Shown here piece after piece: positions 37,081 through 47,203 of a stretch of 64,000 nt of DNA (its first letter is position 1; each line of letters starts with the position of its first letter). The notes under the pieces are model-generated. The model was not told where the DNA came from. It was given only the letters and a program-made list of their open reading frames with translations, and did not search any database. Source of the DNA: Marisediminitalea aggregata (GTDB lineage: Bacteria > Pseudomonadota > Gammaproteobacteria > Enterobacterales > Alteromonadaceae); the NCBI RefSeq assembly GCF_900129565.1, contig NZ_FQWD01000009.1, positions 36,336 to 100,335 of the forward strand. The letters run 5' to 3'. A program made the translations under genes and the position numbers.

Positions 37081-37103
37081 GTAATGTTATATTATAACGT
37101 CTC
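37081..37103. promoter_or_regulatory. Zur-box-like operator upstream of the TonB receptor
   Basis: A 23-base site with perfect core GTTATA-T-TATAAC. Against the gammaproteobacterial Zur consensus halves GAAATGTTATA and TATAACATTTC it has GTAATGTTATA and TATAACGTCTC, i.e. 19 of 22 half-site positions. It ends 42 bases before the receptor start, and a TTGACG element lies upstream as a possible -35 box. Zinc-loaded Zur would shut the gene off. Confidence 0.8.
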
Positions 37104-37145
37104 AGTCGAGGCGAATGTATTCCAGTATTTAGCACAGAGCAGTCA

Positions 37146-39578
37146 ATGAAGAACAAAACACTTATCGGTTTAGCCGTAATGGCAGCACTCGGTTCACCAG
37201 CCGCCATGGCAACGGTTGTAAAAGGCACAGTGAATAATCAGCAAGGCCAACCCGTAAAGGGTGCAGAGGTCCGTATCGAAGGATCTAAGGAGGTGACCTT
37301 TACGAACGAACAGGGCCAATACCAGTTTGATAACGTGAAAATTGAGCATATCCACTTGCATGTGTATTCATCAGAGTACGTGCACGGTGATAATGACCTC
37401 GGCAATGTGAGTACTGACCAGGTTGTCGACTTTACGCTTACGCCAGTGTCAGTGGAAAACATTGTAGTCACTGCCAGTGTCCTGGGTTCTTCAGTACTCG
37501 AATCGGTAACGCCGGTATCGGTGATTGGTCAGGATCAGCTTCGTAAAATACAGGCCGAGACACTGGGCGAAACCTTAAAGAAAACACCCGGCGTTCACAG
37601 CACCTATTTTGGACCGGTATCAAGCAGCCCGGTCATTCGTGGTAATGACGGCCCACGAGTTAAGATCGTTCAAAACAGCCTTGATGTATCTGATGTATCT
37701 CGCATTGGTCCGGATCATAACGTCGCAGCCAACAGCAGCAGTGCTACACAAGTTGAAATTTTGCGCGGCCCGGCCACGCTGCAATATGGCAGTGGCGCCA
37801 TTGGCGGTGTTGTTAACGTCGTTGATCAACGCATTCCTACTGAAGTACCTGCTGAGTTAGAAGGTGAGGTAGAAGCAAACTATGCAACCGTGAACGACGG
37901 CAAATATGGCCGTTTTAACCTAAACGGTGGCCAGAACAACTTTGCCTTTCACGTAGACGGATACAGCCGTAAGACGGGAAATGCCGACATTCCGGGTTTC
38001 GCCTCGGCAGAACCGGATGAAGATGAAGAACGCGGTATTCTTGAAAACAGCCAGATGGATACAACCAATATTACGGCGGGTTTATCACTAATAGACGATG
38101 AAGGATATTTCGGCTTTGCAGTAGAAAAACTGGATAACCTGTATGGCGTGCCTGGGCATCATCACCATCATGAGGAAGAGCATGAAGAAGGTGAAGAAGA
38201 AGGCCATGAGGAAGAGGAACACGAAGAAGAGGGGACTCGTCTGGATGTCGACATGACCCGATATCAGGCGGCGGGTGAATGGTATTCACCTATGGCCGGG
38301 CTGAGTACGGTTAAGTTTGCTGCGTCTTATACCGATTATGAGCACGTTGAGTTGGAAGGTGACGAAGTAGGCACGCGGTTCACTAACAAAGGCAGTGATA
38401 TGCGTTTAACTGCACACCATAAAGACATCGCCGACTGGCATGGTGTGATTGGTGTGCAGTATCACAACAGTGACTACACCGCTGACGGGGAAGAAGCGTT
38501 CACGCCACCCACCGAAACCCAGAGTGCGGCAATCTTCCTGATTGAGCAAAAGAAAGTCGGTTCTGCGACCTTCGAATTTGGTGGTCGAATTGAAACCACG
38601 GAATACACTGCACAGGACATGGACTTTGAACTGGAAGCCGAAGAGTTGGATCATGACGAAGAACATGAAGATGAGCACGAAGGCGAGCATGAAGAAGAGC
38701 ACGGACATACCTTCTCTTTCGATGAATACCGCTTTGTAAGCAGCTCGTTGTCTGCCGGTGTGAACTGGGAATATACCCCGGGCTACTCGTTAGCCGTCAC
38801 CCTGTCACGTAACGAACGTGCGCCAAGTCAGCAAGAGCTGTTCTCTGCTGGTCAGCATTTGGCTACCCAAACATTTGAAGTTGGCCTTGTGTTTGATATG
38901 GACGAAGAAGGTGAAGTGAGTGATACGCTTAAGCCGGTTAAAGAAGAGGTTAGCACCAACCTGGATGTGACCTTCCGTAAGTTTTCCGGCATGGGCGGAT
39001 ATACGTTCTCATTCTTCTACAACGATGCCAGTGACTATATTTATCAAAGTGCTACCGGTTTGATTGCGTTAAGCGAACACGAAGAGCATGAAGAAGAGGG
39101 CGTGGAAGAAGAAGCTGAGCACGAAGAGGAAGGTTTGCCGGTCTATTATTTCCGTCAGGCTGACGCCAAGCTATACGGTTTGGAAGCGGAAGGCTTTATT
39201 GATGTTACCAACACTCTGCGTGTTAGCTTATTCGGTGATTACATAAGAGCTAAAATTGATAGTGAGGACTTACCTCGTATTCCTCCGCTGCGTCTTGGCT
39301 CAACCCTGAGTTATCAGGATGAAAGCCTGAGTGCTGATGTCTCGATTACCTGGTATGACGAACAAGACAAAGTGGCGTCTTATGAAACCACCACTGACAG
39401 CTACACCATGCTGGACGCCTCTGTGGAATATATCATTCCAGGCAATTACGAATGGTCTGTGTATGCACGCGCGAATAACCTGTTGGATGAAGAGGCACGG
39501 GTTCACACGTCATTTATCAAAGACCAGGCCCCCTTGCCGGGCAGAAACTTTACAGTAGGTACTCGCTTGGTATTTTAA
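37146..39578 (+). CDS. TonB-dependent receptor with His/Glu-rich loops, probable zinc importer (ZnuD-like)
   Basis: An 810-residue outer-membrane receptor: signal peptide (LIGLAVMAALGSPAAMA), a carboxypeptidase-regulatory-like domain (about residues 22-100), a plug domain (SVLESVTPVSVIGQDQL..., LRGPATLQYGSGAIGGVVNV) and a beta-barrel ending in GRNFTVGTRLVF. Three His/Glu/Asp-rich stretches lie in barrel loops, for example GHHHHHEEEHEEGEEE, ELDHDEEHEDEHEGEHEEEH and EHEEHEEEGVEEE. Such loops bind metal in zinc receptors like ZnuD. Together with the Zur box this points to zinc; nickel or cobalt is possible. It is a single gene followed by a terminator. Confidence 0.88.
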   Translation: MKNKTLIGLAVMAALGSPAAMATVVKGTVNNQQGQPVKGAEVRIEGSKEVTFTNEQGQYQFDNVKIEHIHLHVYSSEYVHGDNDLGNVSTDQVVDFTLTPVSVENIVVTASVLGSSVLESVTPVSVIGQDQLRKIQAETLGETLKKTPGVHSTYFGPVSSSPVIRGNDGPRVKIVQNSLDVSDVSRIGPDHNVAANSSSATQVEILRGPATLQYGSGAIGGVVNVVDQRIPTEVPAELEGEVEANYATVNDGKYGRFNLNGGQNNFAFHVDGYSRKTGNADIPGFASAEPDEDEERGILENSQMDTTNITAGLSLIDDEGYFGFAVEKLDNLYGVPGHHHHHEEEHEEGEEEGHEEEEHEEEGTRLDVDMTRYQAAGEWYSPMAGLSTVKFAASYTDYEHVELEGDEVGTRFTNKGSDMRLTAHHKDIADWHGVIGVQYHNSDYTADGEEAFTPPTETQSAAIFLIEQKKVGSATFEFGGRIETTEYTAQDMDFELEAEELDHDEEHEDEHEGEHEEEHGHTFSFDEYRFVSSSLSAGVNWEYTPGYSLAVTLSRNERAPSQQELFSAGQHLATQTFEVGLVFDMDEEGEVSDTLKPVKEEVSTNLDVTFRKFSGMGGYTFSFFYNDASDYIYQSATGLIALSEHEEHEEEGVEEEAEHEEEGLPVYYFRQADAKLYGLEAEGFIDVTNTLRVSLFGDYIRAKIDSEDLPRIPPLRLGSTLSYQDESLSADVSITWYDEQDKVASYETTTDSYTMLDASVEYIIPGNYEWSVYARANNLLDEEARVHTSFIKDQAPLPGRNFTVGTRLVF

Positions 39579-39599
39579 CGGAACGTTTTCCAATAGTTT

Positions 39600-39624
39600 G
39601 GCGGCCCTCGTGCCGCCTTTTTTG
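39600..39624 (+). terminator. Rho-independent terminator after TonB receptor
   Basis: GGCGGC/GCCGCC stem with a 6-base loop followed by a run of six Ts. Confidence 0.88.
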
Positions 39625-39770
39625 TGTCTGAAGCTTACCAATGTGTTGTTAATGTCAGTGATTGCAAAGGTTGTGTAAAGAGGCGAACCACCTTGCTCCT
39701 GTAGCGTCTTTACACGTGTACCATACGCGCCGATGCGTTAATTCCGTTTTTTGCAAGGACATTTACATTT

Positions 39771-41156
39771 ATGCACTTCCCGTTAATCAAGACCCTGTTT
39801 CGCGCTGCCAGTGCGCTGTTTTTAGTGAGTGTTCTCACCGCGTGCGGTGGTTCAGGCAGCGGTGGTAACAGTGATTACACCTACGCTTATTTACACTTCT
39901 ACAATGGCTCGCCAAATGGGGCTACCGTTTATTTTCGCGAGTTAGATGGCGATGATCTCGGCGCCGCACAGTTTGGTGACAGTAGCTCGCTACTTGCACT
40001 GGACTCAGGTGAGTTAGAGTTAGAATTTTACCGTCTTGATTCAGATGATCAGGAAGTGGTGATTGATGAACTTACCGTACAGTTAAAGAAATCGTACAAA
40101 ACGGTTGTCATTATGCGCGGTGACTTTGAATCCCCATCGTTTGAGTCGTACCAGTTTAAGCGTGAGACGTTGGACGAGTACTTCCGTCTGATGGCGACGT
40201 CAGTGTTAGTCGACGAAACACAGTCCTTTGACCTCTATATGAGTGATGCAGGCGACCCGTTTGAAGCCGCTAACTACTTAGGGACTATCGAGGCGGGTGA
40301 ACTGACAGAATACACCTACTGGGATGGCGATTCAGACAGTGAAGACTTCAACGAAGATGAATATACCATTTATCTGACTAACCCCGGCGAAACCGACGTT
40401 GTATTTGAAACGCCCACGATTAACTTTGCCTACAACACTGAATATGTACTGCTAATGCGTGATATCTCAGGAGCTATTCAAAATGGTATGGCAATGGATG
40501 TATTACTGAACTCCTCTACCGTGTCTGAGGTCACCGACGTCGATGCGTTGTCTCAATACCGTATTTACAATAGCCTGGACAGTGATTCACCTATTACCGT
40601 TACCTTTACCGGCGACGACGAAGGAGAGGCCATTACGTTAACTTTGGCTGCGGGTGAAGTAAGTGACTTTACCGAAATTAATTATGGTGATTACCGTATT
40701 TCAGCGTCCATTGGCGATACCAGCCTGACAGCATTCAACAACAAGCTGATCACACTCAATCAAAGTGAGAGTAAAGCAATTGTGATTTATGAAAAAGCAG
40801 GGGCACTAGCGTCGCTGAGTTTTGTAGAGAGCTCGTTATCACAGGCCTACGACAAGACCATCAACTTTGTAAACCTGGTTGAAGACTACGACGATGTAGA
40901 CTTTTACCTGGTGCGACACGATGAAACTATCGACACGGCAGAATACAGTGTCCAGAACGTAGAGTTCACTGAAACCGACACTGACGTTGTGCCTGCGGAC
41001 TACTATGAAATCATTGCTGTGCACGAAGACAACAATGACGAGCAATACTTATTGTATCGCTTGCCACTGACCGGATTCAATGAAGATACAAACTATATTA
41101 TTACTGTAGAGCCGTCTGACAACGCCTCAGGATATGAAATCGTAGTCGTAGACTAG
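39771..41156 (+). CDS. Secreted lipoprotein, DUF4397-like beta repeats
   Basis: 461 residues with a lipoprotein signal ending VSVLTAC and a Gly/Ser linker (GGSGSGGNSD). It has about three repeats of a beta-sandwich type module with text such as YAYLHFYNGSPNGATVYF, QYRIYNSLDSDSPITVTF and TINFVNLVEDYDDVDFYL. That pattern recalls DUF4397 surface proteins. It is very acidic (many Asp/Glu), as in marine secreted proteins. Function is unknown. It has its own terminator, and the preceding gene also ends in one, so it is a single-gene unit. Confidence 0.78.
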   Translation: MHFPLIKTLFRAASALFLVSVLTACGGSGSGGNSDYTYAYLHFYNGSPNGATVYFRELDGDDLGAAQFGDSSSLLALDSGELELEFYRLDSDDQEVVIDELTVQLKKSYKTVVIMRGDFESPSFESYQFKRETLDEYFRLMATSVLVDETQSFDLYMSDAGDPFEAANYLGTIEAGELTEYTYWDGDSDSEDFNEDEYTIYLTNPGETDVVFETPTINFAYNTEYVLLMRDISGAIQNGMAMDVLLNSSTVSEVTDVDALSQYRIYNSLDSDSPITVTFTGDDEGEAITLTLAAGEVSDFTEINYGDYRISASIGDTSLTAFNNKLITLNQSESKAIVIYEKAGALASLSFVESSLSQAYDKTINFVNLVEDYDDVDFYLVRHDETIDTAEYSVQNVEFTETDTDVVPADYYEIIAVHEDNNDEQYLLYRLPLTGFNEDTNYIITVEPSDNASGYEIVVVD

Positions 41157-41199
41157 TCTCGACTGACTAAACACCTTAAAAATGACCTGTAAAATAAAT

Positions 41200-41226
41200 C
41201 GCCGGGCTAGCCCGGCGATTTTTGTT
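41200..41226 (+). terminator. Rho-independent terminator after lipoprotein gene
   Basis: CGCCGGG/CCCGGCG stem with a 4-base loop (CTAG), then ATTTTT. Confidence 0.9.
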
Positions 41227-41550
41227 GTCCAAGAGCATATAAAAACGATAATATACGCGCTCTTATTGATGTTTACACATCTGCCCCCATACTGCTTGGA
41301 ACAGTGAAATTCCGGCCTGTCTAAGGCTTAACAAGTAGTCTGAACCTTGAAACACAGCACATTTGCTGTGTTAGCCTGCTTTTTTCTTGAATTAGTCAAA
41401 AATAATTCAAAATCGAACTACCTTCAGTGAATCTTTTCTGTTATTATTTCGCGCCCTTTTTAGCGGGGTATGGTTTAAAAATGGTCAAAATGGCCGTTTT
41501 TAGCACAGTAGGCGACTCGTAAGAGTCATATTAAATAGCGGAGCACTAAC
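41227..41550. other. Leader and promoter region ahead of the spc operon
   Basis: It contains no gene. A perfect 9-bp stem (AACACAGCA/TGCTGTGTT, 41351-41372, loop CATT) with Ts a few bases on may be a weak terminator or attenuator. TATTAT at 41442-41447 followed by TTCGCGCCC is a likely -10 box with the GC-rich discriminator typical of growth-controlled ribosomal promoters; the -35 is poor. The site where rpsQ (S10 operon) would normally end is not present. Confidence 0.5.
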
Positions 41551-41919
41551 ATGATCCAAATGCAAACTAACCTGGATGTTGCCGATAACAGCGGCGCTCG
41601 CAGGGTTCAGTGTATTAAGGTTCTTGGTGGCTCGCATCGCCGTTATGCAGGCATCGGTGACATCATCAAAGTTACTGTGAAGGAAGCAATTCCTCGCGGT
41701 AAAGTAAAAAAAGGTGACGTACTGAACGCAGTGGTGGTGCGTACTAGAAAAGGCATTCGTCGCGCTGATGGTTCTACCATCCGTTTCGATAGCAATGCAG
41801 CTGTGTTGTTGAACAACAACAAGCAACCAATTGGTACGCGTATCTTTGGACCGGTTACACGTGAGCTGAGAAGTGACAACTTCATGAAAATCATCTCACT
41901 GGCCCCAGAGGTACTATAA
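41551..41919 (+). CDS. rplN: 50S ribosomal protein L14 (uL14)
   Basis: 122 residues, the normal length, starting [20 protein letters not shown] and containing the L14 signature [20 protein letters not shown]. It opens the spc operon and is preceded by GGAG. In most gammaproteobacteria rpsQ lies directly upstream, but here a lipoprotein gene does. The following genes come in the standard order with gaps of 0-25 bases. Confidence 0.98.
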   Translation: MIQMQTNLDVADNSGARRVQCIKVLGGSHRRYAGIGDIIKVTVKEAIPRGKVKKGDVLNAVVVRTRKGIRRADGSTIRFDSNAAVLLNNNKQPIGTRIFGPVTRELRSDNFMKIISLAPEVL

Positions 41920-41931
41920 GGAGTCACGATA

Positions 41932-42246
41932 ATGGCTAGAAAAATTCGTCGTGATGATGAAGTAGTCGTATTAGCGGGCAAAGACAAAGGCAAGCAAGGC
42001 AAAGTCGTGCGTGTTTTAACGTCTGAAGACCGTGTAATCGTTGAAGGTGTTAACCTTGTCAAGAAGCACCAAAAGCCTAACCCACAACTGGGTGTAGCTG
42101 GCGGTATTGTTGAGAAAGAAGCATCAATTCACGTTTCTAATGTTGCGGTAGTTAACCCTGCTACGGGTAAAGCTGATCGCGTTGGTTTCCGTACTGAAGA
42201 CGGTAAGAAAGTTCGTTTCTTTAAGTCTAACGGTGAACTTGTTTAA
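41932..42246 (+). CDS. rplX: 50S ribosomal protein L24 (uL24)
   Basis: 104 residues with the KOW motif near the start ([18 protein letters not shown]). It starts the assembly of the 50S subunit by binding 23S rRNA near its 5' end. It lies 12 bases after rplN with AGGAG upstream. Confidence 0.97.
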   Translation: MARKIRRDDEVVVLAGKDKGKQGKVVRVLTSEDRVIVEGVNLVKKHQKPNPQLGVAGGIVEKEASIHVSNVAVVNPATGKADRVGFRTEDGKKVRFFKSNGELV

Positions 42247-42262
42247 TTAATTGGAGAGTACG

Positions 42263-42802
42263 ATGGCGAAACTGCATGATTTCTATAAAGAAACAGTAGT
42301 AGCTGAACTTGCTAAGCAGTTCGGATACAAAAGCGTCATGCAAGTCCCTCGGATTGAAAAAATCACTCTAAACATGGGTTTAGGTGAAGCAGTTGCTGAC
42401 AAGAAAGTTCTTGAGCACGCGACAGCCGATATGGCTGCTATCGCGGGTCAAAAGCCTGTTGTTACAGTTGCACGTAAATCAGTAGCGGGTTTTAAAATCC
42501 GTGAAGGTTATCCGATTGGCTGTAAAGTAACCCTGCGCGGCGAGCGCATGTGGGAGTTCTTAGAGCGCTTAATTTCGATTGCAATTCCACGTATCCGTGA
42601 CTTCCGTGGCTTAAATGCCAAGTCGTTCGACGGTCGTGGTAACTACAGCATGGGTGTTCGCGAGCAAATCATCTTCCCTGAAATCGATTTCGATAAGGTA
42701 GATAAAGTTCGCGGTATGGATATCACCATCACTACAAGTGCTGGCACTGACGAAGAAGCGCGCGCATTACTAAGTGCGTTCAACTTCCCATTCAGAAAAT
42801 AA
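42263..42802 (+). CDS. rplE: 50S ribosomal protein L5 (uL5)
   Basis: 179 residues from the ATG at 42263 ([16 protein letters not shown]), with GGAG upstream; an in-frame TTG four codons earlier is not the start. The L5 signature [14 protein letters not shown] and the segment [19 protein letters not shown] are clear. It binds 5S rRNA. Confidence 0.97.
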   Translation: MAKLHDFYKETVVAELAKQFGYKSVMQVPRIEKITLNMGLGEAVADKKVLEHATADMAAIAGQKPVVTVARKSVAGFKIREGYPIGCKVTLRGERMWEFLERLISIAIPRIRDFRGLNAKSFDGRGNYSMGVREQIIFPEIDFDKVDKVRGMDITITTSAGTDEEARALLSAFNFPFRK

Positions 42803-42813
42803 GGTGTAGGGTT

Positions 42814-43119
42814 ATGGCAAAAGAATCAATGAAGGCTCGTGAAGCTAAGCGTACTAAGCTAGTTGCTAAGTATGCTGAAAAACGCGCCGCGCTTAAAGCG
42901 ATTATCAGCGATGTTAACGCCTCTGAAGAAGAGCGTTGGGATGCTGTATTGAAGCTGCAACAATTACCACGTGATAGCGCCAAATCTCGTCAACAAAACC
43001 GTTGTCGTGTAACTGGTCGTCCACATGGTTACCTACGTAAGTTCGGTCTGAGCCGTATTAAGTTGCGTGAAGCAGCTATGCGCGGTGAAGTCCCTGGCTT
43101 GAAAAAAGCCAGCTGGTAA
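42814..43119 (+). CDS. rpsN: 30S ribosomal protein S14 (uS14), zinc-free form
   Basis: 101 residues ending in [20 protein letters not shown]. It has one Cys only, so this is the longer form without the zinc ribbon. That fits a cell which keeps a single zinc-independent S14. Confidence 0.97.
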   Translation: MAKESMKAREAKRTKLVAKYAEKRAALKAIISDVNASEEERWDAVLKLQQLPRDSAKSRQQNRCRVTGRPHGYLRKFGLSRIKLREAAMRGEVPGLKKASW

Positions 43120-43131
43120 GGAGTAGCTGAT

Positions 43132-43524
43132 ATGAGCATGCAAGATCCTATCGCGGATATGTTTACCCGCATCCGTAACGGCCAGATGGCACAGAAAGTT
43201 GCTGTAGCTATGCCTTCATCTAAGCTTCGCGTTGCGATTGCTGAAGTATTGAAAGCAGAAGGTTACATCACTGAGTACGCTGTATCTGGTGACGTTAAGC
43301 CTACTTTGGAAGTGACTCTTAAGTACTTCGAAGGTAAGCAAGTAATCGACACTATCGAACGTGTTAGCCGTCCTGGCCTGCGCATCTATAAGAAAAAAGA
43401 TGAGCTGCCAAAAGTGATGGGCGGACTGGGTGTCGCTATCGTGTCAACTTCTAAAGGTGTGATGACTGACCGTGCTGCGCGTAAAGCAGGCATGGGCGGT
43501 GAGATCATCGGTTATGTAGCGTAA
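43132..43524 (+). CDS. rpsH: 30S ribosomal protein S8 (uS8)
   Basis: 130 residues, [18 protein letters not shown] at the start and [20 protein letters not shown] at the end. S8 binds the 16S central domain and, in E. coli, represses the spc operon at the rplE start. AGGAG lies upstream. Confidence 0.97.
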   Translation: MSMQDPIADMFTRIRNGQMAQKVAVAMPSSKLRVAIAEVLKAEGYITEYAVSGDVKPTLEVTLKYFEGKQVIDTIERVSRPGLRIYKKKDELPKVMGGLGVAIVSTSKGVMTDRAARKAGMGGEIIGYVA

Positions 43525-43538
43525 TCGGAGGAGTTGAA

Positions 43539-44072
43539 ATGTCTCGAGTAGCAAAAGCCCCTGTTGACGTAGTATCTGGTGTAGAAATTTCTATCTCAGG
43601 TCAAGAAGTCACTATCAAAGGTAGTAAAGGTACACTGACTCGCGTTTTCAATGACGCGGTTGAAGTTGTGCAGGAAGAAAACCAGGTTAAAGTACTTCCT
43701 CGTGAAGGTTTTGCCGACGGTTGGGCGCAAGCCGGTACTGCACGCGCTTTGGTTAACGCCATGGTAATCGGTGTATCTCAAGGTTTTGAGAAAAAACTGC
43801 AGCTGTTAGGTGTTGGTTACCGTGCACAAGCACAAGGTAGCAAACTGAACCTGACTCTGGGTTTCTCACACCCTGTAGTATACGAAATGCCTGAAGGCAT
43901 TACAGTTGAAACTCCTACACAAACTGAAATCGTCGTTAAAGGCGCCGATAAGCAGGTTGTAGGTCAGGTTGCGGCGAACATTCGCGCTTACCGTCCACCA
44001 GAGCCTTACAAAGGTAAAGGTGTTCGTTATGCAGACGAAAACGTACGTCGTAAAGAAGCTAAGAAAAAGTAG
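43539..44072 (+). CDS. rplF: 50S ribosomal protein L6 (uL6)
   Basis: 177 residues with the two repeated L6 folds and the C-terminal signature [20 protein letters not shown]. It sits 14 bases after rpsH and has GGAGG upstream. Confidence 0.97.
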   Translation: MSRVAKAPVDVVSGVEISISGQEVTIKGSKGTLTRVFNDAVEVVQEENQVKVLPREGFADGWAQAGTARALVNAMVIGVSQGFEKKLQLLGVGYRAQAQGSKLNLTLGFSHPVVYEMPEGITVETPTQTEIVVKGADKQVVGQVAANIRAYRPPEPYKGKGVRYADENVRRKEAKKK

Positions 44073-44084
44073 GTGGGTGATACG

Positions 44085-44438
44085 ATGGATAAGAAAGCAG
44101 CACGCTTGCGTCGCGCAACTCGCGCACGCGCTAAAATTCGTGAACTGGCCGCGCATCGCCTGGTGATTAACCGTACACCTCGCCACATCTATGCTCAGTT
44201 AATCGCTCCTAGCGGTGCTGAAGTATTGGCGGCGGCTTCTACGGTTGAAAAAGATCTGGCTAAAGATCTGAAATCAACTGGCAACGCTGAAGCAGCGGCT
44301 TTAGTAGGTAAAACAATCGCAGAACGCGCAATTGAAAAAGGCATCAAAGATGTTGCTTTCGATCGCAGCGGTTTTAAATACCACGGTCGCGTTAAAGCAT
44401 TAGCTGATGCAGCTCGCGAAGCTGGCCTTCAGTTCTAG
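44085..44438 (+). CDS. rplR: 50S ribosomal protein L18 (uL18)
   Basis: 117 residues from the ATG at 44085 ([18 protein letters not shown]); the frame is open 12 bases further up without a better start. It binds 5S rRNA together with L5. The signature [20 protein letters not shown] is intact. Confidence 0.97.
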   Translation: MDKKAARLRRATRARAKIRELAAHRLVINRTPRHIYAQLIAPSGAEVLAAASTVEKDLAKDLKSTGNAEAAALVGKTIAERAIEKGIKDVAFDRSGFKYHGRVKALADAAREAGLQF

Positions 44439-44447
44439 GAGTTAATA

Positions 44448-44948
44448 ATGGCTAAACAAGAAGTTCAAACAGGTGATATGCTTGAAAAATTGATTGCCGT
44501 TAACCGCGTATCTAAAGTGGTTAAAGGTGGTCGTATTTTCAGCTTCACTGCATTGACTGTAGTTGGTGACGGCAATGGCCGTGTTGGTTTTGGTTACGGT
44601 AAAGCACGCGAAGTGCCAGCCGCTATCCAGAAAGCGATGGAAAAAGCCCGTCGTAACATGGTTAATGTTGACCTGAACGGTCACACGTTGCAGCACCCTA
44701 TTAAAGGTCGCCACTCTGGCTCTAAAGTTTACATGCAGCCTGCATCAGAAGGTACCGGTATTATCGCCGGTGGTGCAATGCGTGCAGTACTTGAAGTAGC
44801 TGGTGTGCAGAACGTACTTTCAAAATGTTACGGTTCTACTAACCCAATCAACGTTGTTCGCGCAACTATCAACGCTCTGACAGAGATGAACTCTCCGGCT
44901 GGCGTTGCTGCGAAACGTGGATTATCTGTAGAAGAAATTTTGGGGTAA
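44448..44948 (+). CDS. rpsE: 30S ribosomal protein S5 (uS5)
   Basis: 166 residues. The double-stranded RNA-binding region reads [20 protein letters not shown] and [21 protein letters not shown]5 takes part in decoding fidelity and 30S assembly. It follows rplR by nine bases. Confidence 0.97.
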   Translation: MAKQEVQTGDMLEKLIAVNRVSKVVKGGRIFSFTALTVVGDGNGRVGFGYGKAREVPAAIQKAMEKARRNMVNVDLNGHTLQHPIKGRHSGSKVYMQPASEGTGIIAGGAMRAVLEVAGVQNVLSKCYGSTNPINVVRATINALTEMNSPAGVAAKRGLSVEEILG

Positions 44949-44954
44949 TTCGAC

Positions 44955-45134
44955 ATGGCAACAGTTAAAGTAAAGCAAACTAAAAGTGCGATTGGCCGTC
45001 TGCCAAAGCACAAAGCAACGCTGAAAGGCTTGGGTCTGCGTAAAATCAACCATGTTCGCGAACTGGAAGATACCCCTGCCGTACGTGGCATGATCAACCG
45101 TGTATCATACATGGTTGAGATCGTGGAGGAGTAA
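44955..45134 (+). CDS. rpmD: 50S ribosomal protein L30 (uL30)
   Basis: 59 residues: [20 protein letters not shown] at the start, and the signature [20 protein letters not shown]. It fits exactly between rpsE and rplO, where the spc operon always has it, with stop TAA at 45132-45134. Confidence 0.96.
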   Translation: MATVKVKQTKSAIGRLPKHKATLKGLGLRKINHVRELEDTPAVRGMINRVSYMVEIVEE

Positions 45135-45137
45135 GAC

Positions 45138-45572
45138 ATGCGTTTAAATACAATTTCTCCAGCAGAAGGTTCTAAACCTTCAGCGAAGCGCGTAGGTCGT
45201 GGTATTGGTTCTGGTCTTGGTAAGACTGGTGGTCGTGGTCATAAAGGCCAGACCAGCCGTTCTGGTGGTTCTATTAAGCCAGGATTCGAAGGCGGTCAAA
45301 TGCCAATCCAGCGTCGTCTTCCTAAGTTTGGTTTCACGTCTCGTAAGAGCTTTGTTACTGACCAGGTAACACTGACTGAAATCGCTAAGGTTGAAGGTGA
45401 TACTGTTTCTTTAGACACTTTGAAAGCAGCCGGTCTTATTAAGAAAGACGTACTGTTCGTTAAAGTTATGAAGAGCGGTGAAGTATCACGCGCTGTGACT
45501 GTAAGCGGGTTGAAGGTTACTAAAGGTGCCAAGGAAGCGATTGAAGCTGCTGGCGGTAAAGTAGAGGAATAA
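45138..45572 (+). CDS. rplO: 50S ribosomal protein L15 (uL15)
   Basis: 144 residues. The Gly-rich N-terminal tail that threads through 23S rRNA is visible ([20 protein letters not shown]), with [18 protein letters not shown] after it. It starts three bases after rpmD, with GGAGG in the rpmD end. Confidence 0.97.
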   Translation: MRLNTISPAEGSKPSAKRVGRGIGSGLGKTGGRGHKGQTSRSGGSIKPGFEGGQMPIQRRLPKFGFTSRKSFVTDQVTLTEIAKVEGDTVSLDTLKAAGLIKKDVLFVKVMKSGEVSRAVTVSGLKVTKGAKEAIEAAGGKVEE

Positions 45573-45577
45573 GCTAG

Positions 45578-46897
45578 ATGGCGAAACCAGGATTGGATTC
45601 GGGCGCTAAAAGCGGCTTGAGTGAGCTTAAAGCGAGATTGTTGTTCGTACTGGGAGCAATTGTAGTATTCCGGTTAGGTTCTTATGTGCCTATTCCTGGT
45701 ATCGACGCTGCAGTACTGGCACAGTTGTTCGAGCAACAAAAAGGTACCATCGTAGAAATGTTTAACATGTTCTCCGGTGGTGCGCTTGAGCGTGCATCAG
45801 TTCTGGCTTTGGGGATTATGCCTTACATTACTGCATCGATTATCATGCAGCTGCTCTCCGTTGTGCATCCGCCAATGGTAGAGTTGAAAAAAGAAGGTGA
45901 AGCAGGTAAACGTAAAATCAGTCAGTACACGCGTTATTTAACGCTGGTACTAGCGACTTTCCAGTCGATTGGTATTGCAACCGGCCTGCCTAACCTGATT
46001 AATGGTTTGGTGATTAATCCTGGCTTCGGATTTTACTTTACAGCGGTAGTGAGCTTAGTCACGGGAACCATGTTCCTGATGTGGTTAGGTGAGCAAATTA
46101 CTGAACGAGGTATCGGTAACGGTATCTCTATCTTGATTTTTGCTGGTATTGTTGCCGGTCTGCCAACAGCGATAGGTCAGACTGCGGAACAGGCGAAACA
46201 GGGCGACATTAACATGTTGCTACTGTTATTGATTGGTGCCATTGTGATTGGTTTGACGTACCTGGTTGTGTTCGTAGAGCGCGCCCAACGTCGAATCGTG
46301 GTGAATTATGCAAAGCGTCAGCAGGGCCGTAAGGTGTTTGCAGCGCAGAGCACGCATTTACCACTTAAGGTCAACATGGCGGGTGTAATCCCACCAATCT
46401 TTGCATCCAGTATTATTCTGTTCCCTGGCACGATTGCGGGCTGGTTCGGACAGAATGAATCAATGGCGTGGCTTCAGGACGTAGCATTGCTACTGTCTCC
46501 AGGTCAGCCGTTGTACGTGATGTTATATGCAGTTGCTATTATCTTCTTCTGCTTCTTCTATACCGCGCTGGTATTTAACCCGCGTGATACAGCAGACAAC
46601 CTGAAGAAGTCCGGTGCATTCATTCCAGGCATCCGCCCGGGTGAGCAAACGTCACGCTACATCGATAAGGTAATGACTCGTCTGACACTTGCTGGCGCTC
46701 TATACATAACCTTTATTTGTTTAGTGCCCGAGTTCATGTTGATTGCGTGGAACGTGCCTTTCTACTTCGGTGGAACGTCACTGTTGATTATCGTAGTTGT
46801 TATCATGGACTTTATGGCACAGGTGCAGACCCATTTGATGTCAAGTCAATATGAGTCTGTTCTGAAGAAAGCGAATCTTAAAGGCTACGGCCGCTAA
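45578..46897 (+). CDS. secY: Protein translocase subunit SecY
   Basis: 439 residues with about ten membrane helices, the channel core of the Sec translocon. Visible signatures are [13 protein letters not shown] and [16 protein letters not shown] (SecY signature 1 and 2 regions), then [20 protein letters not shown] in a cytoplasmic loop. It starts six bases after rplO. Its place in the spc operon ties membrane insertion capacity to ribosome supply. Confidence 0.98.
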   Translation: MAKPGLDSGAKSGLSELKARLLFVLGAIVVFRLGSYVPIPGIDAAVLAQLFEQQKGTIVEMFNMFSGGALERASVLALGIMPYITASIIMQLLSVVHPPMVELKKEGEAGKRKISQYTRYLTLVLATFQSIGIATGLPNLINGLVINPGFGFYFTAVVSLVTGTMFLMWLGEQITERGIGNGISILIFAGIVAGLPTAIGQTAEQAKQGDINMLLLLLIGAIVIGLTYLVVFVERAQRRIVVNYAKRQQGRKVFAAQSTHLPLKVNMAGVIPPIFASSIILFPGTIAGWFGQNESMAWLQDVALLLSPGQPLYVMLYAVAIIFFCFFYTALVFNPRDTADNLKKSGAFIPGIRPGEQTSRYIDKVMTRLTLAGALYITFICLVPEFMLIAWNVPFYFGGTSLLIIVVVIMDFMAQVQTHLMSSQYESVLKKANLKGYGR

Positions 46898-46922
46898 GAT
46901 AAGCCTACTACGGAGTGATGTA

Positions 46923-47039
46923 ATGAAAGTTCGTGCATCAGTAAAGAAGATTTGCCGTAACTGCAAAATCATTAAGCGCAACGGTGTTGTTCGAGTGATT
47001 TGTAGTTCTGACCCTAAGCATAAGCAGCGTCAAGGCTAA
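46923..47039 (+). CDS. rpmJ: 50S ribosomal protein L36 (bL36), zinc-binding form
   Basis: 38 residues, [20 protein letters not shown] at the start. Cys 11, Cys 14, Cys 27 and a His near residue 32 (SSDPKHKQ) form the zinc site, so this is the zinc-containing version. It is the last gene of the spc operon. Confidence 0.96.
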   Translation: MKVRASVKKICRNCKIIKRNGVVRVICSSDPKHKQRQG

Positions 47040-47072
47040 TCTAACGCGGTGAATAATTTGTTAACACTGTAA

Positions 47073-47099
47073 GCAGAACCTGACACCAGGTTCTGCTTT
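47073..47099 (+). terminator. Hairpin after rpmJ
   Basis: A perfect 10-bp stem GCAGAACCTG/CAGGTTCTGC with loop ACAC and a short TTT tail. The T-run is short, so termination may be partial, letting spc transcription continue into the alpha operon. Confidence 0.65.
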
Positions 47100-47127
47100 C
47101 GGCGCAACTAAATTAATCATCTATCAT

Positions 47128-47156
47128 TTGCAATTTGTTCGACGGATAAGTATCCT
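47128..47156 (+). promoter_or_regulatory. Probable alpha operon promoter
   Basis: TTGCAA (47128-47133) and TATCCT (47151-47156) are spaced by 17 bases, 48 bases before the rpsM start. The RNA between would be the S4-bound leader known in E. coli, but I cannot confirm its pseudoknot by eye. Confidence 0.5.
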
Positions 47157-47203
47157 AACGGGCTTTTTAGGTCGTCGACATATTTTTAAGAGGAGTGCTG
47201 TTA

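Noticed and set aside
38150..39140. GAAGAG/CATGAA-rich stretches in the TonB receptor as a repeat array
   Set aside because: They are in frame and encode His/Glu-rich metal-binding loops, so coding constraint explains them.
41351..41387. Hairpin before the spc operon as the S10 operon terminator
   Set aside because: No S10 genes precede it, and the T-run is separated from the stem by several bases.
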